DNA of 17,070 nucleotides from Planctomycetota bacterium (GCA_020344865.1 CP070830.1:2137397-2154466), one strand, 5' to 3'. Counted from the stretch's first letter, positions 1 to 8,870 are shown. Made by a program: numbers and translations. Notes: generated by a model from the letters alone, not told the origin.

Positions 1-768
1 TATCTCTGCACCTGTTAGTATGGGCCCAATCCGTCGGGCTCTCCCGTAGACCACCGTCGCACAAGGTGTATTTACTTTGTCCGCATCCAGCCCCAAACTC
101 CACAATAGTACCTTCTCAGTAGAAAGAGAGTTCGAATCTACCACCACCTGCACAGGAGGATTGGCGATTAACTTAGGCATGATTGGCATCTGTACTCTTA
201 TCCTCTCGATGGCGGCAGAGGCGGCTTCTCGTACCCTCCTGTTCTCCTGAGCGTCCGGCCCTTCAATGACAAGCACTACGGCATAGGCTCTTATGGCCTG
301 CTCAAGAATTTCCTCACGTTTTGGTGATGAGAGGACATCCCTGAGTGCCGACCCCAAGGTTTGTTCGAAGGGACGGTCAGGTTCCGTAACAGCCACCACG
401 AGTGACTGTCCATCGGGTGAGACCAGAACCGCAACAGGGAAAGATTTTATCCTCGACGTATCAAGGAATCTCATTGCCGGATGGTCCTTTTGTTGGGCGG
501 CATTTATTATTTCAAACTTGATATTACTGTCCATAAGGGCAGCGTAAGATATCTGTTTGAAGGTGCCTATCGTATCTTCCGGCGTGTCCGCGATTACATA
601 GCCGTAAAGATAATACGGCTCGGTGTCCAAATCCACGAAGCCGATCTCACGAACGTTATATCTGCACGCAAATGCCGGCGGACTTGGCAAACAAGCCCAA
701 AGGCAAACAACCGCAGCTAATTTACATATCCTAATCACCGGCAACTTCATTCTTTGTTTCAAGGGCAT
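1..768 (-). CDS. Unrecognised secreted protein, 3' end outside the window
   Basis: The reading frame stays open from its start to the left edge, giving at least 256 codons. It begins with a typical export signal: a short basic stretch, a hydrophobic core (LAAVVCLWACLPS) and PPAFA just before a cysteine, so cleavage near residue 34 or lipid attachment at that Cys are both possible. Two starts compete. ATG at 768 has an AGG (777-779) eight bases upstream; ATG at 750 has no clear ribosome site, so I prefer 768. The mature part is a mixed alpha/beta sequence with no repeats or catalytic motif that I recognise. A middle segment (SFPVAVLVSPDGQSLVV) has a thioredoxin-like or beta-sheet flavour, but this is not enough to name a family. 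It lies 142 bases after the pseudopilin gene on the same strand and may be co-transcribed with it. That it is a real gene is fairly secure; its function is unknown. Confidence 0.75.
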   Translation of the reverse strand, partial: MPLKQRMKLPVIRICKLAAVVCLWACLPSPPAFACRYNVREIGFVDLDTEPYYLYGYVIADTPEDTIGTFKQISYAALMDSNIKFEIINAAQQKDHPAMRFLDTSRIKSFPVAVLVSPDGQSLVVAVTEPDRPFEQTLGSALRDVLSSPKREEILEQAIRAYAVVLVIEGPDAQENRRVREAASAAIERIRVQMPIMPKLIANPPVQVVVDSNSLSTEKVLLWSLGLDADKVNTPCATVVYGRARRIGPILTGAEI

Positions 769-910
769 CAAGTTTACCTGCGGAAATCTCTTAAACATTG
801 TACAGCGCACGGTTTTGTGGAAAAAGCGTAAAATTGGTTCTTCTACCAACGACTCTATCTTCTGCCGCTGTCAAATAGCTGCAGATTTACGCTTGCCCGT
901 GGCCGGTCAC

Positions 911-1633
911 TTAGTACCATCCATCTCTCGGTCTTTTGAAGACACGGTCTACGTGGCCATCAAGAAAGGTTACATTGACGCCACCTTCTCTGCTGCCTGG
1001 TTTGCGGCCGTGAGGGAAGGGTGCTTTTTTACGGAAAAAGTCGCTCAGTACCCATCGCTGCCCGAATTGTGCATTAGGAAGCGGATGGTCTTCGTCGTAG
1101 GGCTCTGCCAGCCATGTGATGCTGCCTATCCTCAGCTGGCGAGGGTAGAAGAACTTGGGGTCCCGCCATGTCTGACCGGTTGATTCCTTTTTGTTTTCGC
1201 TAAAGCTCCAGTAGATGTAAGTAATATTTCCTATTATGCGGTTTTCGGGCGTATCGATTATCGAATCAACACCGCCTTTTGGTATATAGCTGTTTGGGTT
1301 CTGGGCGAATTTCTCCATGTAGTTGGCCTGTGGACAATAGAAAGCTTCCATCAGACCGTCATCTCTGTAAGCGCCGAGCTTTTTCAACAAATTCGGGTGG
1401 GGGTTGTGCTCGGTTGGTTCCAACGGGTAACGGCTTTTATCATCATCGTGGGCGTACATTATCAAAGCAAGATTTATCTGCCTGAGATTACTGGCACAAC
1501 TCATCTCATTAGCTCGATATCTGGCTTTTTGCAGTGCCGGTATCAGTATCCCCAACAGTAGAGCCATGATACCTATAACGATTAGTATCTCGACCAGAGT
1601 AAAACCAACTGTCAACCGACTTTGTTCTCGCAT
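911..1633 (-). CDS. Type II secretion-like pseudopilin with planctomycete C-terminal domain
   Basis: This 240-residue protein has a class III prepilin signal: a short basic leader ending in G10, then F11-T-L-V-E15 followed by a hydrophobic helix to about residue 32. Family knowledge says the prepilin peptidase cuts after Gly10 and methylates Phe11, with Glu15 needed for assembly. After the helix comes the CASNLRQI motif common in planctomycete pseudopilins, and near the C-terminus an NVTFLDGHV motif matching the processing-associated domain of these paralogue families. It probably forms part of a periplasmic pseudopilus or surface fibre. A GAGG lies about ten bases upstream of the ATG. It sits between a PQQ-like propeller gene and an unknown secreted protein on the same strand. 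Planctomycetes carry many such paralogues, so the specific role cannot be given. Confidence 0.9.
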   Translation of the reverse strand: MREQSRLTVGFTLVEILIVIGIMALLLGILIPALQKARYRANEMSCASNLRQINLALIMYAHDDDKSRYPLEPTEHNPHPNLLKKLGAYRDDGLMEAFYCPQANYMEKFAQNPNSYIPKGGVDSIIDTPENRIIGNITYIYWSFSENKKESTGQTWRDPKFFYPRQLRIGSITWLAEPYDEDHPLPNAQFGQRWVLSDFFRKKAPFPHGRKPGSREGGVNVTFLDGHVDRVFKRPRDGWY

Positions 1634-1735
1634 TGCTCATCGACCTCGCACGCTCGGCTGCTTGGACCACGGTATAAAGGCTGTCCGTACTTAACAATTA
1701 CCATTATATAGCGATGCTTTCGCTCAAAGGAAAGG

Positions 1736-3181
1736 TTAATTTATACCAGCCAGCCAGTTTTGAGCGAAGACCCGCAAGTCAGCGCCGTTCACCGCACTGT
1801 CACCGCCGGCAAGGTCGGCTCCGCCGCACTCCCCACAGGCACTGTCCATCCAGTACCCGGCAAACATGGAAAAATCAATCAGGTCCACATCATCATCGCC
1901 GTCCATGTCACCCTTCAACTCGACAAAGCTGTATATCGCGCCCTGGTTCGTGCTTACAAACAAACTCCCGTCGGCCACCGCCAGACCGTGCACCCTGCCG
2001 TTTACCGGCGCGGTCCACAGCGTACTGCCGTCTGCCGTGCTTATCGCCGCTACTTGTTCATCACCCCCCGCAAACAGCGTGTCGCCCGCCAGGATGAGTC
2101 CATAAGGATACGGGCTTGGAACACTCCAGACAACCTGCTGGTTGCTGCGGTTGATTTTCAAGAGTGTAGTATCCGTGGAACAATATGAATACGTTGACGT
2201 AACAACCAGATGATTGCCGTAGAACGAGGCAACACCTTCATAAGACCTCGTACTGGAATCGTAGTCCCCTACCCACGTTCCGCTGGCACTATAATGCGGG
2301 CCGAAAAAGAACTCGCCGTTATTTGTCAACAGTGCATAGCAACCACCCTGTCTGCTGTCTGTGTCGAAGGCCCCAATGTATGCACCGTTACTGCGGTTGA
2401 ACATAACAGGTGTACTTTTGCCAGCCGGCACATAAAGATAAGTACTCGACGCAAGCGGATATCCCTGCAGAGGCTTCGGTGGTGTTACCGTCCAGACTTC
2501 GGTTCCATCTGTTGCGTGCCGAGCACAAAGATACCGGCTCAAACCGGTCTGTGCCCCGGCGAACAAACCCGCTCCCCAATAGGCTACATTATTATCCACA
2601 AGAACACCCGTTCTGACCGGGCATACCGAAACCATCCTGCCATTGGCAAACATCAACTCATCGCTGCTGATTGCCCTGTGACTCCACACCAGAGAACCAT
2701 TTGAATCATTGAGACAATAAACATAACCGTCGTCACTGCCGAAATACACCTTGCCACTGTATACCGTTGGCGCAAACCGAATTGGCCCGCCCGCAAAAAA
2801 CTTCCAGACTTCAGACCCGTCTGAGGTATCTAAACAAACGACCCTGTCGCTGTTTGACGAGCCGAAGTACAGCAAATCGCCCGCTATAACAATATGAAAG
2901 GCGTTATCGACAAGCACTCTGGATTTATTGCCGTAGTACCCCTGCCAGAAATCCTGCAAAGCGGGCGTTTCATCCCAGGCCGGTCGCGGGCCCCGCACCG
3001 TAGCGCGCAGCCAGTTCTGCCGCAGGGGCAATTGCAGCTGCTCACTCGTAGCGGCGCTTCTGTAATTGTCATGCAGATGCGCAGGCCAGTCAGCGGCAAG
3101 GCAGGTACCGGCCACAGTCACCGCCACCAGAAGGCTACGGAGTATGACATATCTAAATGTTGTCGTGTCCTGACTTCGCAT
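1736..3181 (-). CDS. Secreted PQQ-like beta-propeller protein with dockerin-like C-terminus
   Basis: This 481-residue exported protein has a signal peptide (about residues 1-29, hydrophobic core LRSLLVAVTVAGT, cut near CLA-ADW). Repeated blades follow, each with a VxCLDxxDGSEVW-type motif (CLDTSDGSEVWKF, CLNDSNGSLVWSH, AISTADGSTLWTA). This is the PQQ-binding-like or BamB-type propeller signature; no catalytic residues of a true quinoprotein dehydrogenase are evident. The last 60 residues form a dockerin-like calcium module: GDMDGDDDVDLIDF, then a second ADLAGGDSAVNGADL segment ending NWL. I chose ATG 3181 because AGGA sits five bases upstream. An earlier in-frame ATG at 3196 overlaps the preceding stop by one base (TAATG) and has no ribosome site. 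The gene follows the large propeller protein directly, which suggests the two act together. The ligand is unknown. Confidence 0.88.
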   Translation of the reverse strand: MRSQDTTTFRYVILRSLLVAVTVAGTCLAADWPAHLHDNYRSAATSEQLQLPLRQNWLRATVRGPRPAWDETPALQDFWQGYYGNKSRVLVDNAFHIVIAGDLLYFGSSNSDRVVCLDTSDGSEVWKFFAGGPIRFAPTVYSGKVYFGSDDGYVYCLNDSNGSLVWSHRAISSDELMFANGRMVSVCPVRTGVLVDNNVAYWGAGLFAGAQTGLSRYLCARHATDGTEVWTVTPPKPLQGYPLASSTYLYVPAGKSTPVMFNRSNGAYIGAFDTDSRQGGCYALLTNNGEFFFGPHYSASGTWVGDYDSSTRSYEGVASFYGNHLVVTSTYSYCSTDTTLLKINRSNQQVVWSVPSPYPYGLILAGDTLFAGGDEQVAAISTADGSTLWTAPVNGRVHGLAVADGSLFVSTNQGAIYSFVELKGDMDGDDDVDLIDFSMFAGYWMDSACGECGGADLAGGDSAVNGADLRVFAQNWLAGIN

Positions 3182-3195
3182 TAAATTCCTGTTCA

Positions 3196-6078
3196 TTAAT
3201 CCGGCATAAACACCATAGATGTCTGTATGGGGTAATCACACGTACATCCTGCGCTGCTTTCGGGAATTAAAAGTAGTCCGCCAGCCGGTATCATGTTAAT
3301 CCAGCACCCCGGTCTGGTCTCGTTCGTCATCTGAACGGGAGTACCCACCGGCAGCTCGTACATGTACGGATTGCCATTGCGACCGAGAAGGTGCGTGGCA
3401 CAGGCTGATTGTGTTCCGCAATTACCCCGACTAAGAGGGAAAGCAGTTACGCTACCGTTACTCAGGTTTACCTTGTAATATCGACTGTACATCGTGCTGC
3501 CTACGATGACCGGATGCTGGTCCTGCTCGCCGTGGCCTCCGCCGGTGGTGCCCTGGTAATAGTCACTGTTCCACGCCAAACTAAGGTCGCTGAGATTGTA
3601 GGCATACTGTTCGTATCTGCAGCCGGGGTCGTTGCTTGACCCTGTGGCAATCACCAGGTTGACATCAGCCGCATAAGAGAGGTAAACCACGTGTTCGAAC
3701 GGCAAATCAATCGGCTCAGCCATTACTTCGGCACCGGTAGTCTTGTTGAGCTTGACCAGATATTCACTGCTGCCTGACATTAACACACTTGCCTGAACTC
3801 TTCCGTCGGGATCATTTATCGCATCGGTGTTACGGCTCTCGATAAAACAGATGTAATCACCGGCCACGACAATTGCAGGATTTATTATTACACTGCCGCC
3901 GGACCTCTCGTAGGTCCAGCTTGTGCTGCCTGTGTGCCTGTCCAGACAGAAAAGATAATCACTGGTGGCAATAGGCTTGGAATCATAATAGGCATAATTG
4001 ATGGCGGCCAGACTGTGGCCTATCAGTGACGCATCCTCTTTCTGCCCGCTGCCGTACACTCGACCGTCTTCCAGAGCCAGATATCCCCAGTTGCGTTTCT
4101 CGCCGCTTATCAGTTGCGGTGCCTGAAGATGAATCGACGGCTCACCTGTTCCCAGGTCAAGGCCCACGCAGTTTTGTTTGTGCGCGACATACGCGTAATC
4201 ACTGGCCAATGCCACCCACCCACAGTCTTTGAGCACGACAACACGAGTTACTTCGGGGATGGCCACGTCCCAGTATCTGGAGCCATTGTAGGCGTCAAAG
4301 GCCATGAGGCGGTGTATACCCGGCGTAACTATTAGACCGTCCTTGTACAAAGAAGGCATCGGCCGGTTATGACGGTCCGTGATATACCGGGGGCCGGGCT
4401 GACCATACCACAATACCTTCATGCTGTTGTGAAGGTTTGTTTCGCCGCTATTTGCAGTATTAGCCAAATCCGCATAAAAGTGCGTCCACTCGCCCGCATC
4501 GGCAACAGCACCTCGAGTCACCTCCGCCCACAAACCATTTGAATCATTGGTGATGTTATAGCTGAGCCCGCCAAGCCAGCTCGCCAGCGCCGGCTGGCTC
4601 AACGAATTCGGGCAGCTCGGCGGCTGGCCTACATACGCCGCTCCTCCGGCGGGAGCCAAAACTCTGAACATCTCCGCAGATGAACCCGGACACACGCCTT
4701 CGGTGATAATACTGTCGGAAACAACAAGGTTGGCTGAGTAATCGCGACAGTTCAGTCCGGACAGCGAACCGGTAAGTACTGTTACCTGCACGCCATAAAT
4801 TCCCGCCTCATCAAGATAATTCCTCGCCTCCGCCACTTTGTTGGCATCTTCCTCGAAACCTATAATCTTCAGGTTACTGCGTTTGGCGATTTCATAAGCC
4901 AGACGTCCCTGACCGCAGCCGTAATCGATACACACGCCCTTGTTGATTCCACTTGTATTTATTATGTATTCGGCAGCCTGTTCGTATAACGAAGTCAACG
5001 AATCCGGAGGGTACGGGCTGGCGCCGCCTGGAAAAGGTTCCGGCCCAAAGTCAAAAGCTGAATAGAATTCATACGTATCGGTAGGAAGACCATTCACATC
5101 AATACGATAGCTGTAATTCGTTTCCGGCTTAAGGCCGGTGACAGTCAGTTCGTGGTCTGTCTTTGGCGTCAAGTCCTCAACAGTCTGGTCCAGATTGGGC
5201 TCTGCCCCATATTGCAACACCGAAGCAACCGCCGTCTCAGTCTTCCAGTAAATCGTCACTTCCGCCTTTTTGGTAAAGTGCAAATAAGGCCCGGCCTTAA
5301 CTTCAGCGAGGTTTGGCTCTGGCTCCGGCCCTGCTCCGATGCCGATTCCGTTGGCGTCGTAGCCGCCGAGCGCAGCAATATTGGCATCCGACATCGCTTC
5401 GCTGACAAATCCAAAGTTGCCTAATTTACAGGCACCGTAAACCGTGCTGTCGGAATCAGAAAGGATTGTAAATTGCCCGTCGTCTTCATGGCTGTTCGTA
5501 TAAAGTGATAGATTACCATCTGTCCCTTCTCCGTCCCGGCCGCTCGCTTCCAATATGCCGTCGGCGTATATCTTTCGGTACCACATGCCACCATCAAGAT
5601 AACGGGTCACAACGAGGCGTGTCCAGGTACTCTGTGGAACTACGCCGGCACTGGTGTAAACTCCCCCGTACCCAACGGCACCATCGTCGCGCACCCAAAG
5701 CTCGGCCTCGTTATAATTGTCGCTACCGGTATTATATAAAGGAAGCCAATCCGGGTCATCAATCCTGATATCCAAAATCAGCGTGTACTCATTAACATAA
5801 CTTCCCCCGCCGTTGGCTTGAAGGTCGTCAACATCAATCCGCAGGTAATCATTCGGGCCGGTTTCTGTACATGTCAGAATCCCTCCTGAGATACTGAATG
5901 CTGAGGTGCCGGCCGAAAGGCGCATAAGGCTACCGCTGTCCGATGAACTTTCAGCAAAAATCTCGTCATTTCCATCGAAGTCGGAACTAAAATTCCACTC
6001 GGCCCACTCAACCCCATAGGCGGCGCCGGAAGCCAAAAGGGCGAATACAAACGCCAGACAAAACAGGTTCTTTCTCAG
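3196..6078 (-). CDS. Exported LamG / fibronectin-like / methyltransferase / beta-propeller protein, apparent CTG start
   Basis: Read from CTG 6078, this 960-residue protein has a convincing signal peptide: R2-K3-N4, a hydrophobic stretch LFCLAFVFALLA, then SGAAYG. Domains in order: a jelly-roll LamG/concanavalin-like region (about 65-245); a PEPEPN linker; a fibronectin III or purple-acid-phosphatase-N-like domain (about 255-345, with GLKPETNYSYRI); a class I SAM-methyltransferase fold (about 360-510, with CIDYGCGQGRLAYEIA, the acidic FEED after strand 2, and a later VVSDSIITEG); and a PQQ-like propeller (about 530-960). No ATG, GTG or TTG gives both a full signal peptide and a ribosome site. 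The first usable conventional start is TTG 6036, which would cut the signal peptide in half and has no Shine-Dalgarno. CTG 6078 lies six bases after GGAGGAG. A perfect sigma-70-type promoter lies upstream. The domain calls are motif-based and borders are approximate. Alternative: the methyltransferase-like domain is structural and inactive. Confidence 0.85.
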   Translation of the reverse strand: MRKNLFCLAFVFALLASGAAYGVEWAEWNFSSDFDGNDEIFAESSSDSGSLMRLSAGTSAFSISGGILTCTETGPNDYLRIDVDDLQANGGGSYVNEYTLILDIRIDDPDWLPLYNTGSDNYNEAELWVRDDGAVGYGGVYTSAGVVPQSTWTRLVVTRYLDGGMWYRKIYADGILEASGRDGEGTDGNLSLYTNSHEDDGQFTILSDSDSTVYGACKLGNFGFVSEAMSDANIAALGGYDANGIGIGAGPEPEPNLAEVKAGPYLHFTKKAEVTIYWKTETAVASVLQYGAEPNLDQTVEDLTPKTDHELTVTGLKPETNYSYRIDVNGLPTDTYEFYSAFDFGPEPFPGGASPYPPDSLTSLYEQAAEYIINTSGINKGVCIDYGCGQGRLAYEIAKRSNLKIIGFEEDANKVAEARNYLDEAGIYGVQVTVLTGSLSGLNCRDYSANLVVSDSIITEGVCPGSSAEMFRVLAPAGGAAYVGQPPSCPNSLSQPALASWLGGLSYNITNDSNGLWAEVTRGAVADAGEWTHFYADLANTANSGETNLHNSMKVLWYGQPGPRYITDRHNRPMPSLYKDGLIVTPGIHRLMAFDAYNGSRYWDVAIPEVTRVVVLKDCGWVALASDYAYVAHKQNCVGLDLGTGEPSIHLQAPQLISGEKRNWGYLALEDGRVYGSGQKEDASLIGHSLAAINYAYYDSKPIATSDYLFCLDRHTGSTSWTYERSGGSVIINPAIVVAGDYICFIESRNTDAINDPDGRVQASVLMSGSSEYLVKLNKTTGAEVMAEPIDLPFEHVVYLSYAADVNLVIATGSSNDPGCRYEQYAYNLSDLSLAWNSDYYQGTTGGGHGEQDQHPVIVGSTMYSRYYKVNLSNGSVTAFPLSRGNCGTQSACATHLLGRNGNPYMYELPVGTPVQMTNETRPGCWINMIPAGGLLLIPESSAGCTCDYPIQTSMVFMPD

Positions 6079-6084
6079 GCTTGA

Positions 6085-6091
6085 CTCCTCC
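6085..6091 (-). promoter_or_regulatory. Strong Shine-Dalgarno GGAGGAG placing the CTG start
   Basis: The minus strand reads GGAGGAG, then six bases (TCAAGC), then CTG at 6078. The spacing is ideal for 16S anti-SD pairing. It points to CTG as the initiation codon of the large exported protein, since no ATG, GTG or TTG lies at a suitable distance. Confidence 0.75.
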
Positions 6092-6151
6092 GAAAGATAT
6101 TACTATTCAGAAATGTTCAAACGACAAATTCACTTTCTACTCTAACTTCTT

Positions 6152-6180
6152 ATTATACTCTTAATGACAGTACGTGTCAA
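6152..6180 (-). promoter_or_regulatory. Consensus sigma-70-type promoter for the exported-protein cluster
   Basis: The minus strand has TTGACA (6175-6180), a 17-base spacer and TATAAT (6152-6157), identical to the bacterial consensus at both hexamers. Transcription should start near 6145, giving a leader of about 65-70 bases before the CTG start at 6078. It would drive the large propeller protein and probably the three genes after it. Confidence 0.8.
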
Positions 6181-6539
6181 CCACTTTCCACCCTAATCAA
6201 TACCCACGGACTGCAGGGCATCTTCAACGCACAATGTCCGGCAAAATCTGCGTTGGTCCTCTAAGTGCTGCATTGAAAAGAGCTTACAGGCAAAGTTTCG
6301 GCCGCACATTTGAGGATAATAACTTTACCGTCCACAGTATTGTAGATATCCGCACTGCCCCAGGTGCTTCGATGAACTTCGGATGGAAAGCGAAAAACTG
6401 TTGTCCGTCGAAACGGTAATCACTATCATGGGACAACTGACAATCGATGGACGTGAAAGGTTCGAATACTCATCAAGAAACCTTCCCGGGCAAAATGCCG
6501 AATCTATCGTCCGAATTGTGTATTCTCAGGAGCACCGTC
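6181..6539. other. Divergent intergenic region, no supported gene
   Basis: These 359 bases separate the minus-strand exported cluster from the plus-strand TIM-barrel gene. I see no gene with a start and ribosome site. On the minus strand an open stretch (6419 down to the TAG at 6261-6263, 52 sense codons, no ATG) reads plausibly as protein (for example ADIYNTVDGKVIIL) and could be the tail of a lost gene, but a frame this short may be open by chance. The promoter for the plus-strand gene must lie here; no convincing hexamer pair was found. Confidence 0.3.
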
Positions 6540-7514
6540 ATGGCAACCTTAAACCGAAGAAACTTCCTGGCTCATTCTTGCGCCGCAATTGCTGCATCAA
6601 CCGGCATAATCTCATGTCGCAACATGGAGACCTCCGCACAACAGAACGCGCCTTCGCCAGCTTGTTTATCGAAAAAATCTTTCCGTCAGAACCGAATGGC
6701 CGTGTCTACCTACTCTTTTTGGCGATTTCGCGATGATTCAAAGCTGCCCGTTGAAGACTGTATCGACAATGCGGCACAAATGGGATTTGACGGCGTCGAA
6801 GTCCTGCATATCCAGATGACGGACCAGTCCAACGGCTACCTGCAGAGCCTCAAGCGTCGGGCCCTGACCAACGGACTCGACCTCTGCGGTTTTGCCACGC
6901 ATCAGGGATTCGTCTCGCCCGACAAAAACTACCGCCGGAAAAACGTGGACCATACCGTTAAATGCATCGAATTGGCCTACCGACTCGGAATACCCACCAT
7001 GCGCATCAATACCGGCAGATGGGGCACCACCAAGAGCTTCGACGAGCTTATGGATAATCGCGGTATCGAGCCTGCACTGCCCGGCTGCACTGAGGACGAT
7101 GCCTTCGACTGGGTCATAGACAGCATCGAAAAGTGCCTGCCCACCGCCGAAAAATGTGGCGTCGTCTTGGGCTTGGAAAACCACTGGGGCCTGGCTCGTA
7201 CCCCCGAAGGTGTCCTGAGGATAATAAAGGCCGTCGACTCACCCTGGCTCAAGGTGACCCTCGATACCGGAAACTTTCTCGAAGACCCTTACGACAAATT
7301 GGAAAAACTCGCCCCATACGCCACTTTCATGCACGCCAAAACCTATTTCGGCGGCGGCATATGGTACACGCTTGACCTCGATTATCCCCGCATCGCGCGG
7401 ATTATGCGCAAACACAACTATCACGGCTATGTCTCTCTGGAATTCGAAGGCAGCGAAAATCCCCAGACCGCCATCCCCAGGAGCCTGGCCCTACTCAGAA
7501 AGGCATTCGGTTGA
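6540..7514 (+). CDS. Sugar phosphate isomerase/epimerase-like TIM barrel with twin-arginine leader
   Basis: This 324-residue protein belongs to the xylose isomerase-like TIM barrel family (AP endonuclease 2 / hexulose isomerase type). The metal-site pattern is visible: E213 in GLENHWG, D242 in TLDTGNF, H265 in FMHAK and E301 in SLEFEG, with DGVEVLH on an early strand. The N-terminus carries NRRNFL (residues 5-10) followed by a hydrophobic segment and Cys26, which fits a Tat signal, possibly with a lipobox, so the enzyme is probably exported folded with its metal bound. Start chosen at ATG 6540 because AGGAG lies seven bases upstream; an in-frame ATG at 6447 lacks a ribosome site and would bury the Tat motif. 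It is divergent from the exported cluster and convergent with the MFS gene. The substrate is unknown; a sugar or sugar acid is likely. Confidence 0.88.
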   Translation: MATLNRRNFLAHSCAAIAASTGIISCRNMETSAQQNAPSPACLSKKSFRQNRMAVSTYSFWRFRDDSKLPVEDCIDNAAQMGFDGVEVLHIQMTDQSNGYLQSLKRRALTNGLDLCGFATHQGFVSPDKNYRRKNVDHTVKCIELAYRLGIPTMRINTGRWGTTKSFDELMDNRGIEPALPGCTEDDAFDWVIDSIEKCLPTAEKCGVVLGLENHWGLARTPEGVLRIIKAVDSPWLKVTLDTGNFLEDPYDKLEKLAPYATFMHAKTYFGGGIWYTLDLDYPRIARIMRKHNYHGYVSLEFEGSENPQTAIPRSLALLRKAFG

Positions 7515-7544
7515 CTGACCTGAGACTTAGATTATTAATCTGTT

Positions 7545-7573
7545 GGAACCGTTCTTATGGCTTGTAACGGTCC
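7545..7573. terminator. Possible bidirectional terminator hairpin
   Basis: GGA(A)CCGTT and AACGGTCC can pair as an eight-base-pair stem with one bulged A and a 12-base loop. It lies between two convergent genes, the expected place for a shared terminator, but there is no clear T-run on either side, so confidence is low. Confidence 0.35.
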
Positions 7574-7592
7574 TTCCTCACCCTTCAGCGCC

Positions 7593-8870
7593 CTATTTTT
7601 GAATCAGGATGGCAAGCAGGCCCGATACTACACCGACAACAGCCATGAGCATAACCCCTGAAGTAAGTCCGTAGGTATCCAGCCACCAGCCAAAAAAGAC
7701 ACCGGCAAATGCCGCGCCAACATACATCCATCCGTCCATGATTCCAACACCCGTGCCCCCCATTTCCCTGCCGAGAATGTCACCCGGCAGATTGAACAGG
7801 GGTGTTTGAACGCCTTGAATCAATCCACCGGATAGGAATATGGCCGCGGCCATCAAATACAATCCCATGGGGTAGTCTAGAATTACCGGCCCTTTAGCCA
7901 CATAGAATAGAGGCAGAGACCCCAGAATAAACCCTATCAGTATGGTTTGCCACCTGGAACCGTTGAATACGCGGTCGCTTATTATTCCCAATACGATTGA
8001 GAAAAATGCACCTCCCAGGCTGGCAAGCGATGTGATCCAGCCGGCCGCAATCAATGATAATCCAAAGCCTCCTTGTTGGACGGGTTCAGCTAAGATTTTT
8101 ACCATCCAGGAGAGTATACCCCAGCGTATGAAATTGGCGCCGAAGCCGGACAGGTAGGCAAGGTTCATCTTGACATTGGTAAAAGCAATCCAGTATTCCT
8201 TACCGCCGATTCGCTTTGCGGGCCTTTTGTGGTTTTTCTGCTCCCATTCTGGTGCTAAGCCGGCATCCTGTGGCGAGCCTTTTCCCAAAAAGCTAAAGCC
8301 AATTGCCATTAAAAGCAGAAAGGCCGGGCAAACAAAGAACGCGGAACGCCAGCCCCAGCGACTTACAGAAAAGGTCGCAATGGGAAAAACCAAAAATGCG
8401 CCTGAATAGCAAAGGGCGTTGTAAATTCCCATCCATTCGCCCCAGCGGTTTTCAGGAAACCAGTTGTACGTAATCCTCGAACCGGGAGCCCATCCACAAG
8501 AGGAGAAGTAAGCGTTTACCACCCAGAATACTACGAAAAAGGTTAGTGTTGCTGACAGTCCAAAACAAACATTCGCAACGACACCGCCAATTGCGCCGAC
8601 AATCATAATTAGTTTCGGTCCGTATCGGTCGCCTAAAAAACCATTGATAAACTGACCACCGGCATAAGTTAAGGTAAACATGGTTATGATCCAACCGACG
8701 GTCTGGCTTGTAAATCCGAACTCTTTTTGCATTTCGGGAATAGCCGCGCCGAGATTGTATTTGCAAAAGTAATAGCAAAGGTAAAGAATCCCCATGGTGA
8801 AAAAGGCCCGTAGTTGCCAAAAGCTTACTCCGGTGGCTTTAAGGACCTTGTTGTTGACCGCTTTTTCCAT
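7593..8870 (-). CDS. MFS transporter, organophosphate:phosphate antiporter (OPA)-like
   Basis: This 425-residue inner-membrane protein has about twelve hydrophobic segments split by a charged central loop (GLAPEWEQKNHKRPAKR). The loop 2-3 motif is GFLGDRYGPK, the MFS signature, and the stretch CGWAPGSRITYNWFPENRWGEW matches the OPA subgroup (GlpT/UhpT-like W-P...R...W...RG pattern). ATG 8870 is preferred because AAGGG lies five bases upstream; a TTG at 8897 in the same frame has no ribosome site. It follows the MttB-family gene on the same strand after an 82-base gap with no terminator, so the two are probably co-transcribed and this transporter may import the methylated substrate. True OPA carriers move sugar phosphates, but this branch also contains importers of other organic anions and zwitterions, so substrate assignment is only inference. 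Confidence 0.9.
   Translation of the reverse strand: MEKAVNNKVLKATGVSFWQLRAFFTMGILYLCYYFCKYNLGAAIPEMQKEFGFTSQTVGWIITMFTLTYAGGQFINGFLGDRYGPKLIMIVGAIGGVVANVCFGLSATLTFFVVFWVVNAYFSSCGWAPGSRITYNWFPENRWGEWMGIYNALCYSGAFLVFPIATFSVSRWGWRSAFFVCPAFLLLMAIGFSFLGKGSPQDAGLAPEWEQKNHKRPAKRIGGKEYWIAFTNVKMNLAYLSGFGANFIRWGILSWMVKILAEPVQQGGFGLSLIAAGWITSLASLGGAFFSIVLGIISDRVFNGSRWQTILIGFILGSLPLFYVAKGPVILDYPMGLYLMAAAIFLSGGLIQGVQTPLFNLPGDILGREMGGTGVGIMDGWMYVGAAFAGVFFGWWLDTYGLTSGVMLMAVVGVVSGLLAILIQK

Noticed and set aside
623..1183. A 186-codon plus-strand frame
   Set aside because: It is antisense to the pseudopilin and to the start of the unknown secreted protein, both of which have signal motifs on the minus strand.
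6174..6736. Two plus-strand open frames of 81 and 117 codons upstream of and overlapping the TIM-barrel gene
   Set aside because: The first begins inside the promoter hexamers of the divergent operon, the second overlaps the well-supported TIM-barrel start; neither has a ribosome site or family motif.
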